64,000 nucleotides of DNA from an uncultured Bacteroidales bacterium (GTDB lineage: Bacteria > Bacteroidota > Bacteroidia > Bacteroidales > FEN-979), in the NCBI GenBank assembly GCA_903885595.1, contig CAISJJ010000311.1:1-64000 (forward strand), read 5' to 3'. The translations under genes and the position numbers were made by a program. Below are positions 41,428-49,855 of the stretch, one piece after another (position 1 is the first letter of the stretch; each line of letters begins with the position of its first letter). Under the pieces are notes generated by a model that ran no database searches, had not been told where the DNA came from, and saw only the letters and a list, made by a program, of their open reading frames with translations.

Positions 41428-42051
41428 TCACATGATCTTCGGAAATGCGGCCGTAAGGCCGGTTAAGATAAACTGTATCCCCAGGGCAAGGGTGATCAGA
41501 CCGAAGATCTTGGTTAGCACATCAAGGCCGGTGGCTCCCAGAAACCTGACAATCTTCGGAGAATAATAGAAAGTAATGTAGATAATACCCGTCATTACGG
41601 CGATGGCCGCCATCAGGGTAAAATGAAGGTACGGCTTATTTTGAGCGCTCTCGGCAAACAGGACGATTGTCGACATGGTCCCGGCACCTGTTGTTATGGG
41701 AATGGCGATGGGAATAATGGCAGTCGAGATAATCTTGGAAAATGTCTGTTCTGCTATTTCAATCGACCGCTGAACAGAGTTCATCATTCCGAACCCGGTA
41801 CTTAGCAGCAAAAGCCCCCCTGCGATTCTGAATGCCGGGATGCTGATCTGGAAAAAATTCAAAACCGCAAGCCCGGCAAACATGGAGATTACCATCGTGA
41901 CCAGTGCAGCAAATGTGGCGGTGCTGCATATCTTATGTTGCTCTTTTTCAGTTCTTCCGTTAATAAGGTTGATATACAGTGGTATAGCCGCAATGTTATT
42001 GGCTACGGCAAACAAACCGAGCAGATAATGCTGAAATGACATTTCGTCCAT
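41428..42051 (-). CDS. MarC family integral membrane protein
   Basis: FAVANNIAAIPLYINLINGRTEKEQ; IAIPITTGAGTMSTIV. Confidence 0.9.
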   Translation of the reverse strand: MDEMSFQHYLLGLFAVANNIAAIPLYINLINGRTEKEQHKICSTATFAALVTMVISMFAGLAVLNFFQISIPAFRIAGGLLLLSTGFGMMNSVQRSIEIAEQTFSKIISTAIIPIAIPITTGAGTMSTIVLFAESAQNKPYLHFTLMAAIAVMTGIIYITFYYSPKIVRFLGATGLDVLTKIFGLITLALGIQFILTGLTAAFPKIM

Positions 42052-42196
42052 AGAGAAAAGTTTGTATCACAAAGATATATCAATTGAATCATTTTACCTA
42101 AAAGGGCATCGTATTCCAAAAATCATTTATTCAACAGATAGCGGTTTCGTTCAGGCGATTTTTCGGGTCAGAATCCAATGATAAATATAAGTATAT

Positions 42197-43549
42197 TTGT
42201 TTTTATATATAAACCAGCCCATGTCATTTATTGCACATTCTGCACGTATCCCGGCCATCAGGCAGGGTGACCCTAAAGTCATCAATGGATGGATCATGTA
42301 CGATTGGGCAAATTCGGTTTACCAGCTCACGATTGCGTCAGCAATTTTCCAGGTCTATTACAATGCGGTGACCTGCAGCGGCGACAATTGCATGGTTTCC
42401 TTCCTTGGCATCAAGGTGGTCAACAGCGTCCTGTATTCATATACCGTCGCCGCTGCTTATTTCATCGTTGGTGTGTTTTCACCGCTTTTCAGCGGGCTGG
42501 CCGACTACACCGGACGCAGGAAGACCTTCATGAAGGTTTTCACCCTTATAGGTTCGGTATCCTGCATGGTCCTCTATTTTTTCGACCACGACCATATTGC
42601 ATTGGGGGTAATCGCATTCGGCATGGGAACGCTTGGTTATGCGGGGAGCATCGTATTCTACAACTCCTTCCTCCCCGTTATTGCGGCTCCGGAAGACCAG
42701 GACAAGATCTCAGCCCGTGGCTATTCCATGGGCTACATCGGAGGAGTCATACTCCTGTTATTCAACATATGGATGATCCAGTTCCCTGGCTTTTTCGGAA
42801 TTCCCGAAGGGTCGCCGCTCCCTGCACGTATCTCATTCCTGTCGGTAGGCATATGGTGGATTGGGTTCGCCCAGATTACCTTCTGGAGGCTCCCCAAATA
42901 TACATTCCGTCACCGGACTGGCCGTGAAAATGTGATCACCAGCGGATACAGGGAATTAATGACTGTATTCGTTCAGGTACGAAAGTCGTTTAACCTGAGT
43001 TGTTATCTTACAGGCTTCCTCTTTATGATGATGGGTGTGCTCACCGTCATGTTCATGGCTGCATCATTCGGCACCAAGGAGCTTAAACTTTCCGATGAGG
43101 TCCTTATTCCCACCATTCTCCTTATCCAGTTTGTCGGAGTAATCGGCGCTTGGTCATTTTCCAGACTGTCGAAACGGATCGGGAATTTCCGCGCACTTAT
43201 CTTATCGGTGGTTATCTGGATTTTTGTCTGCTTTGGAGCATACACTGTTGAATCGGCAAGAGGTTTCATCATTGCCGCCGTGTTCATTGGACTCGTCATG
43301 GGCGGGTCCCAGTCACTGGCGAGGTCGACCTATTCAAAGATGCTTCCCGAGACCACCGACCATACCTCCTATTTCAGTTTTTACGACGTCATGGAAAAGT
43401 TGGCCACCGTTTGCGGTCTGGTCTTGTTCGGCCTGATGAACAGCCTCACCAGCGGGATGCGCACCGGGGTGCTGATGATCGCCATTTTCTTCGTGATCAG
43501 CCTCGTTTTCTTTTTACTCCTTCTGAAAAAGGGTTTGAAGTCTATTTGA
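42197..43549 (+). CDS. MFS transporter, UMF1/Atg22-like family
   Basis: WIMYDWANSVYQLTIASAIFQVYY; SGLADYTGRRKTFM; GGSQSLARSTYSKMLPE. Confidence 0.9.
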   Translation: MFLYINQPMSFIAHSARIPAIRQGDPKVINGWIMYDWANSVYQLTIASAIFQVYYNAVTCSGDNCMVSFLGIKVVNSVLYSYTVAAAYFIVGVFSPLFSGLADYTGRRKTFMKVFTLIGSVSCMVLYFFDHDHIALGVIAFGMGTLGYAGSIVFYNSFLPVIAAPEDQDKISARGYSMGYIGGVILLLFNIWMIQFPGFFGIPEGSPLPARISFLSVGIWWIGFAQITFWRLPKYTFRHRTGRENVITSGYRELMTVFVQVRKSFNLSCYLTGFLFMMMGVLTVMFMAASFGTKELKLSDEVLIPTILLIQFVGVIGAWSFSRLSKRIGNFRALILSVVIWIFVCFGAYTVESARGFIIAAVFIGLVMGGSQSLARSTYSKMLPETTDHTSYFSFYDVMEKLATVCGLVLFGLMNSLTSGMRTGVLMIAIFFVISLVFFLLLLKKGLKSI

Positions 43550-43569
43550 TTTACCATCTTTGCAGGTGA

Positions 43570-44499
43570 TTATTTCGTGCGGCCAAAGGGGAAAAACCTG
43601 GGAACTTTTTTTTGATACAATGAATAGTCCTGGTATTTTCCGGCGCTAATCTCTTCACTGAAGCTTGAACTGCCCTGGAAAAGCACAACAAGGAGCAGGC
43701 CGCCGGCAATACTCCAGTTGAACCACTGGCCGCTGGCTGCCACACTGAAGAGGTAAAAACAAAGCCATATGGTCTGCTCGGCAAAGTAGTTTGGGTGGCG
43801 GCTGTAAGCCCACAAACCCTTATCAAGGAATCCCTTCTGATAATCACCGGTAAGATCATCCCCTGTCGTGATCATCGCCCGTTTTTTGCTTTGAAAGTTC
43901 CATTGCTGTATGTCGGCAAGTGTTTCGTATGCAATAAAAAACAACATCAATCCGGCTGCAGCAAAGTCGAAAACTCCCAGTGGCACCTCGTTGTTTTGAA
44001 GGGCCACAATAGCCGGTAATGTAAAAAGCAGAATGAGGATGTTTTGATACCCTGAAATAAAAAACAGGTTGAAGAGGGACCACCTCCATCGTGGGCTGAA
44101 TTCTGGCTTCTGGCGTAGTACCAGCCATCGGTAATCCTCTTCTCCGGTCCAGAAACGCCATTGGTAGGCTCCTTTCAGGGCAAAGTTTATCGTCAGCCTC
44201 ACTCCCCACAGTGTAACCAAAGCGCTCATCAGTACAAGCCTGGGTGTATAGTCGCCGTAACCGGCAACTACCCATGTATAAGCAATTGGCGCGATGCTCC
44301 ACAGCTTGTCTACCTGGCTGTTGTTATTGGTAAGTTCCCCAACGATAAATGCATAAACAATTAATACAGCAGTTATGATGATAAGGGTGTTAAGGGCCTT
44401 CCACTCGGCAGAACCAAGTGCCGTACCGAAAAAATAGCTGAATAGTGGAACTGCAAGCAGGGTAATTACCAATAAAATCGAAGTAGTTATAATTTTCAT
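43570..44499 (-). CDS. DUF1295 domain protein (steroid 5-alpha-reductase-like)
   Basis: YQKGFLDKGLWAYSRHPNYFAEQTIWLCFYLF. Confidence 0.9.
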   Translation of the reverse strand: MKIITTSILLVITLLAVPLFSYFFGTALGSAEWKALNTLIIITAVLIVYAFIVGELTNNNSQVDKLWSIAPIAYTWVVAGYGDYTPRLVLMSALVTLWGVRLTINFALKGAYQWRFWTGEEDYRWLVLRQKPEFSPRWRWSLFNLFFISGYQNILILLFTLPAIVALQNNEVPLGVFDFAAAGLMLFFIAYETLADIQQWNFQSKKRAMITTGDDLTGDYQKGFLDKGLWAYSRHPNYFAEQTIWLCFYLFSVAASGQWFNWSIAGGLLLVVLFQGSSSFSEEISAGKYQDYSLYQKKVPRFFPFGRTK

Positions 44500-44570
44500 A
44501 CTATGTTGCTAACCATCAATACGTTTATAATATATTCCTATCCATATAACGGCAAAGATACATTACATTT

Positions 44571-44605
44571 GCAAAATGCAAAATGCAAAATGCAAAATGC
44601 AAAAT
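44571..44605. repeat. Heptamer tandem array GCAAAAT, 5 copies, intergenic
   Basis: Direct reading. Confidence 0.97.
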
Positions 44606-44613
44606 TCGTAATG

Positions 44614-45426
44614 TTAAATGTAATATTCCTCCAATAAAGCAGCAACCGACGGATCGATGTTGTCCTTCCGGCGGAGTTCGTCAAAAAGGGTGAGTAAATC
44701 CTTCACCTTCAGCCTTTTTTTATCTTCCCCCCTGAAGTCATAAGCGATTTTTCCAAGATGCATCATGATGATTCGGTCGCCAAGGTTGACCGCTTGTTGC
44801 ATTGAGTGCGTTACCATAAGCGTCGTAAGCCTGTCTTTGGCGATCACTTGCTGGGTGAGATCGATCACCTTGCTGGCCGTCTTCGGATCAAGTGCAGCCG
44901 TATGCTCATCCAGCAGAAGCAGTTTGGGTTTCAGTATGGTCGACATCAGCAGCGTGAGCGCCTGCCGCTGTCCGCCCGAAAGTTTCCCCATCGGACTTTC
45001 AAGCCGCTCTTCAAGCCCCATATTCAAAGGTTTTACCAACCGTTTGAAGTCCCCGACCAGTGATTTCGGAAGTCCCCATCCTATGCCACGGGTTTTCCCC
45101 CGTTTCATTGCAAGGGCCAGGTTTTCCTGTATCGACATGTTCGGGGCCGTTCCGCTGAAAGGATTCTGGAAAACCCGGCCGATATATTTGGCACGCTTGT
45201 GTTCACTCCACCTGGTAATATCAACGCCATCGAGCTTTATTGTGCCTTCATCAACGATAAATGCCCCTGCCACTGCGTTCAGGGCAGTTGATTTTCCTGA
45301 TCCATTGGTCCCAAGCACACAAACAAAGCCTCCCTCTTCTATCTCAACTGAAACCCCCTGCAACGCTCTGACTTCGTTGACAGTACCTGGGTTGAAGGTC
45401 TTTGTGATATTATTAATTTTAAGCAT
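44614..45426 (-). CDS. ABC transporter ATP-binding protein (TrpZ-like)
   Basis: VLGTNGSGKSTALNAVAGAF; KLSGGQRQALTLLMSTILKPKLLLLDEHTAALDP. Confidence 0.92.
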   Translation of the reverse strand: MLKINNITKTFNPGTVNEVRALQGVSVEIEEGGFVCVLGTNGSGKSTALNAVAGAFIVDEGTIKLDGVDITRWSEHKRAKYIGRVFQNPFSGTAPNMSIQENLALAMKRGKTRGIGWGLPKSLVGDFKRLVKPLNMGLEERLESPMGKLSGGQRQALTLLMSTILKPKLLLLDEHTAALDPKTASKVIDLTQQVIAKDRLTTLMVTHSMQQAVNLGDRIIMMHLGKIAYDFRGEDKKRLKVKDLLTLFDELRRKDNIDPSVAALLEEYYI

Positions 45427-46360
45427 GTGCTCCTCTTTTTAAGGTTAGTCTCTTCCTGTATTTCAACAATCCTGGTAGAATGAGCGCAATAAAAACGAAT
45501 ACCGCCGTAATGATCTTCAGGTCGTTTGGATTCAGCCCCCATCGGAGCGCAATGGCTACCAGCAGCCTGAATAAAACAGAACCTATTACGGCACCGGCAA
45601 TCACCATCCCAACGCTCCTGTCGTTGATGATCGACTCGCCGATGATGACACTGGCCAGCCCCCATACCATCATTCCAATACCCATCTGAACATCGGCAAA
45701 TCCCTGATACTGGGCCAGCATTGCACCTGAAAGCGCAACAAATCCGTTCGAAAGTGCAATGCCTGCGATAATCATCCATTTGGTGTTTACACCAAGCGCA
45801 CGGATCATCTGGTCATTGTCACCGGTTGCCCGCATGGCTGTCCCGATATTGGTTTTGAAAAACCACCACAGGATGCAGCAGAACATCAGGATGGCAAGGA
45901 AGCAGAACATCAAAAGCCATAAATCTCTCGTTGCAACCTCCCACCCGATGATTATTGTTCTGGCATCAATCCCTGAAACACGATTCGACAGGTTTTCAAT
46001 CCAGGTAAAAACGGTGGTTTCACTGAGAAGAGGGATGTTGCTTTTCCCCATCACATGAAGGTTTATCGAATACAGGGCAGTCATTACAAGGATGCCTGCC
46101 AGCAGCGGGTTGATCCTGAAGCGGGTGTGTATTACCCCTGTAATGGCCCCGGCTGCCATACCGGCCAAAAAGGAAACCAGGCTTGCCACGAGCGGATTTA
46201 CACCCGCAACAATCAGCGCAGCACCTGCAGAAGCTCCGAAAGTAAACGATCCTTCAACCGTTATATCGGGGAAATCGAAAATCCGGAAACTGATGAAAAT
46301 CCCCAGCGCCAGTAGCGCAAGGATTAATCCAATGGTGATTGATCCAATGAGTAATGACAT
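45419..46360 (-). CDS. ABC transporter permease (TrpY-like)
   Basis: GIFISFRIFDFPDITVEGSFTFGASAGAALI; RINPLLAGILVMTALYSINLHVMGKSNIPLL. Confidence 0.92.
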   Translation of the reverse strand: MSLLIGSITIGLILALLALGIFISFRIFDFPDITVEGSFTFGASAGAALIVAGVNPLVASLVSFLAGMAAGAITGVIHTRFRINPLLAGILVMTALYSINLHVMGKSNIPLLSETTVFTWIENLSNRVSGIDARTIIIGWEVATRDLWLLMFCFLAILMFCCILWWFFKTNIGTAMRATGDNDQMIRALGVNTKWMIIAGIALSNGFVALSGAMLAQYQGFADVQMGIGMMVWGLASVIIGESIINDRSVGMVIAGAVIGSVLFRLLVAIALRWGLNPNDLKIITAVFVFIALILPGLLKYRKRLTLKRGAHA

Positions 46361-46369
46361 TTTGAAAAA

Positions 46370-47620
46370 TTATTTATTTGAAACATAATGGGCTGACTCA
46401 ACGGGAACGATCCAGCAAAATCCATGAACAAACTGGCTTTCACCAAGACCGGCGATTTCACGTGCATCGTTGGTGAGATGAAGGATATCGGTAAGCTCAG
46501 ATGTGTTGAAAAGGTATTCGATGGTTTCGTTCAGATCGATATCTTTTTTCTTCAGGGGAACATAAGGAAACACAGCCGTATGAATGTGCCCGGTCAACGG
46601 GGCTCCGGGAATCATCGGTCGTAAAAATCTTCCGGTTGCCGTATTCTTCTCATACGAAAGAAAACCGACAGAAAGTGTGAGCATCTTATTGTGAACCTGT
46701 TCGGTGGTGAAATTGACCGCATCCTTTATCTCTGGAAAAGTGAAGATTTTCCTCCCGTCAACGGGCGATGCATTTAATGATGTTCCGATTAATCCACCAC
46801 TCTCGGCGACCATTACCAAAGCCATCTGTTGGCATTCTGAAAGCCTGAAAAAACTTTCTGCCAGTTGGCTTATCCCGATTGTGTTTTTAGAATCGAGCGG
46901 ATCAAATCGAACAAGGTGGGAAAAATTACCCCGGAAATGCAGGCCGTACAATTCAATCAGCGAGGCAATAAATTTCCCGCTGTCCACGATGTAGTCTGGT
47001 TTTTTCGAACCATCGGCAGGCAGATAGGCAATGTTTTTCCCCACCATAAGGTATTCACCAAACCGCTTCCGGCATTCATCATACGAACTTCCGATGGCAC
47101 CTAATCCAAAAGCAAAATGGTGATCCTCCGATTCAACCGACCGTGCATCGTGGGATGTGTACCCTGAAACCCTCATCAGCTCCGGCCTGCCATACAATTC
47201 GACCACGGTTTTTCCGCCGGGGAGCAGGGCTGAAAAATTAAATGCAAATCCGTGTTCTTCCATCCGTACCTGTTGCACCTCCTTACTTTCTGCCAACGAA
47301 AAATCGAGGGATGGTCGGTTAAAGGTATCGGCCAACCCGGCCATGGTTAAAATCTGTCTGACATAGTCCGACATGGTTTCAATGTAGAGATACCCGTTTA
47401 CCGCTTTAAGGTTCCTGTGCTGGGTTAACAGGGACCTGATCCCTGTTGAACTCAGGTATTCGAGGCCTGTAAGATCGAGCGAAATATGATAATGACCCTC
47501 CCTCACCAAACGGTCGATATAATCGTTGAGATGACCTGCCCTGCTGGCATCCAGCCTGCCAATGCATTGCAGGACTCTTGAATCATCCCGATGTTCCATG
47601 TTAATTTCCAGATTGCTCAT
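46370..47620 (-). CDS. STAS-domain protein with a ~300-aa C-terminal domain of unknown type
   Basis: Residues 1-105 read as anti-sigma-antagonist STAS (CIGRLDASRAGHL...ISLDLTGLEYLSSTGIRSLLTQHRNL); the remainder is unrecognised. Confidence 0.85.
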   Translation of the reverse strand: MSNLEINMEHRDDSRVLQCIGRLDASRAGHLNDYIDRLVREGHYHISLDLTGLEYLSSTGIRSLLTQHRNLKAVNGYLYIETMSDYVRQILTMAGLADTFNRPSLDFSLAESKEVQQVRMEEHGFAFNFSALLPGGKTVVELYGRPELMRVSGYTSHDARSVESEDHHFAFGLGAIGSSYDECRKRFGEYLMVGKNIAYLPADGSKKPDYIVDSGKFIASLIELYGLHFRGNFSHLVRFDPLDSKNTIGISQLAESFFRLSECQQMALVMVAESGGLIGTSLNASPVDGRKIFTFPEIKDAVNFTTEQVHNKMLTLSVGFLSYEKNTATGRFLRPMIPGAPLTGHIHTAVFPYVPLKKKDIDLNETIEYLFNTSELTDILHLTNDAREIAGLGESQFVHGFCWIVPVESAHYVSNK

Positions 47621-47632
47621 ACCAGCCGGGTG

Positions 47633-49624
47633 TTATTGGATTTTTTTTGTGGGTAACTCATTTTTTTGCAACTGTCCATTTTTAACAATATGGTCGGCTA
47701 TATCATAAACAGCTTTTGGCGTTTCAAGGCCGTATGCACTGGCTGCCTGAGGATTGATGACCGTTCTGATCTGTTTGATGCGGCTAAAGGGAATTGCTGA
47801 CGGAGATTTCCCCTTAATCACTTCGAAGGACACGTCGGCAATTTCGCGGCCCTGTTGCACGAAATCACCGGCAATTGCGGCGATGGCGCCCATTTCAACC
47901 TGGCTCGATATATAGCAGAAAAGCGGGACTTTGTGTTTCCTTGTAATCTTGACCATGCTGGAAAAACCTGGTATGGTGATATTGTCGGGCATCTGGGAAA
48001 TGGCATCAATGTTTTTCATACATAGCATGGTGGTCGCATCCACTACCTCCGATACTGTATTTACCGGAACAGCAATCAGTTTGATATTTTTGTTTTTGCA
48101 TGATTGTTCAAGTTCCCTTAATCCGCTAACCGAGGCCATTTCACCCGGGCAATACAGGACCCCCAGGGTTCGGGCTCCGGGAATATATTTTTGCAATAAT
48201 ACCAGCCCTTCATCCGTGTATGCCATGCAATCAATACCTGCCAGATTGGATTTGTGGTCGTTGTAGGATTTTCCCAACCCGTTGCCAACCGGATCAGCAA
48301 CCACCGTAAACAAAATGGGAACATTCGATATTTTAGACACCAGCGCCTGGGTTGCTGCCAGAACTGTCACAAAGATTAGGTCGTATTTTTTATCAGCTAC
48401 CACCCGAGCAACGGTATTCAGCGTACCAACGTCGGCGTTGGCATTATATTCATCGAAAATGAAATCCTTGTCCCGTATGTGCCCTGTTTCCTTGTAGCGT
48501 GCCAGGATACCGGTAGTCACATCATCGCAATCCGGTGAAAAAACATAGTGTACCATCGCAATCCTCACCGGTGGATTGAATGGCTTCTGCCTGACATTTT
48601 TTCCCATCCGATATTTATCAGGAATTTTAATGTTTAGTTTTTTTGCAACCACATCATTGATGGAGATATCTTCTTCAACAAAATTTTCGATAGGTATTTT
48701 TGCCGGGCTTTCACCGTTCAAAACCCGGGCAACATAAGGTGCCGTATGAAATCCTGTACTGAACCAGCCGATACCCACCGCAGCCATTGCACCTTCAGCA
48801 ACATAATCGACATCATTTAAAATCAGTGGCATTTTATTGTCGCGGCACACCTTGATTATGGCATGAATGGCCTGCGTTGCCGTATTGTCGCCTGTGATCC
48901 ATACTGCATCAATGTTTTTCATGCACAGTGCTGAAGCTGCCTGGTATACCTCTGAAGAGTTGATAACCGTGTTTTCGATCAGCTCAAGCCCTTTCATTTT
49001 TGCTCTTTTTCTCCCTTCTTCCATTACTTTGACGGAGTTGGCTTCCGATGAATTGTAAAGTGTCCCGATTCGCCTGGCATCGGGCAGTATATCTTTGATA
49101 AAGTCAAAGGTTTTTTCTACCGGTGGAAATGAACCCACTCCCGTAATATTTGGTAAATGGTCAGTATAACTTTTTCCGGCTCCTGCCGCAAGCGGAGTAT
49201 AACTGAAGGTGAACACCAATGGATGTTTTTTAACGGTCGACAGGGCGGCAGTGATGCCAGGCGTTGTGGTCACCAGTAAAAGATCCACGTCCTGGCTGTC
49301 CATATTCAAGTGAATGGGCTGCAGGTTGGCCATTTCACCGTTTGCATGCTGGGAAATTACCAACAGATTGCTGTCAATCACAAATCCCAGCTGTTTTAAT
49401 CCCTCCCATAAGCCTTTGGTTGTCATATCGAGCGCAACATCAGGCGCAAAATAGGTAAACCCAATCTTATATATTCTTCCCTTTATTGCATGCTGGCCTG
49501 CATTTTCACTGGGACTGGCCGCTTTTTCCGGTTTCCCTTTCCGGTTTTCGAGGTCAGAAACAAGCAAAATGCTGCCCGCAATAACCAGTGCGAGGATTCC
49601 ATTTAATAATTTCCTGAGTTTCAT
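47633..49624 (-). CDS. ABC transporter substrate-binding protein, TrpX family, two tandem SBP domains, N-terminal anchor
   Basis: First unit ALCMKNIDAVWITGDNTATQAI and second unit TMLCMKNIDAISQMPDNITIPGF are clear paralogous repeats. Confidence 0.9.
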   Translation of the reverse strand: MKLRKLLNGILALVIAGSILLVSDLENRKGKPEKAASPSENAGQHAIKGRIYKIGFTYFAPDVALDMTTKGLWEGLKQLGFVIDSNLLVISQHANGEMANLQPIHLNMDSQDVDLLLVTTTPGITAALSTVKKHPLVFTFSYTPLAAGAGKSYTDHLPNITGVGSFPPVEKTFDFIKDILPDARRIGTLYNSSEANSVKVMEEGRKRAKMKGLELIENTVINSSEVYQAASALCMKNIDAVWITGDNTATQAIHAIIKVCRDNKMPLILNDVDYVAEGAMAAVGIGWFSTGFHTAPYVARVLNGESPAKIPIENFVEEDISINDVVAKKLNIKIPDKYRMGKNVRQKPFNPPVRIAMVHYVFSPDCDDVTTGILARYKETGHIRDKDFIFDEYNANADVGTLNTVARVVADKKYDLIFVTVLAATQALVSKISNVPILFTVVADPVGNGLGKSYNDHKSNLAGIDCMAYTDEGLVLLQKYIPGARTLGVLYCPGEMASVSGLRELEQSCKNKNIKLIAVPVNTVSEVVDATTMLCMKNIDAISQMPDNITIPGFSSMVKITRKHKVPLFCYISSQVEMGAIAAIAGDFVQQGREIADVSFEVIKGKSPSAIPFSRIKQIRTVINPQAASAYGLETPKAVYDIADHIVKNGQLQKNELPTKKIQ

Positions 49625-49855
49625 TTGTTATTATTTATTCTTTTACCAAGTAGTCTCATGAAATACCCATCATTATCATTCATGGTCTGAAAAAACATTG
49701 CACGTCATTATTTTTCTTTTATCGATGGTGTATTTATCAATGGTTAAAGTGTGTTTAAAAACAAGTAATATTTTTTAAAAATACAAATTAAATAATCTCT
49801 TTGCATATCAGGGATTATTTAATTTTGTTACTCAGGCTTTCTAAAAACTGTTACT

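Noticed and set aside
42289-42927. 212-aa + strand ORF inside the MFS gene
   Set aside because: Out-of-frame overlap with a conserved UMF1-type transporter; translation rich in R/H/P/C as expected of a shadow frame.
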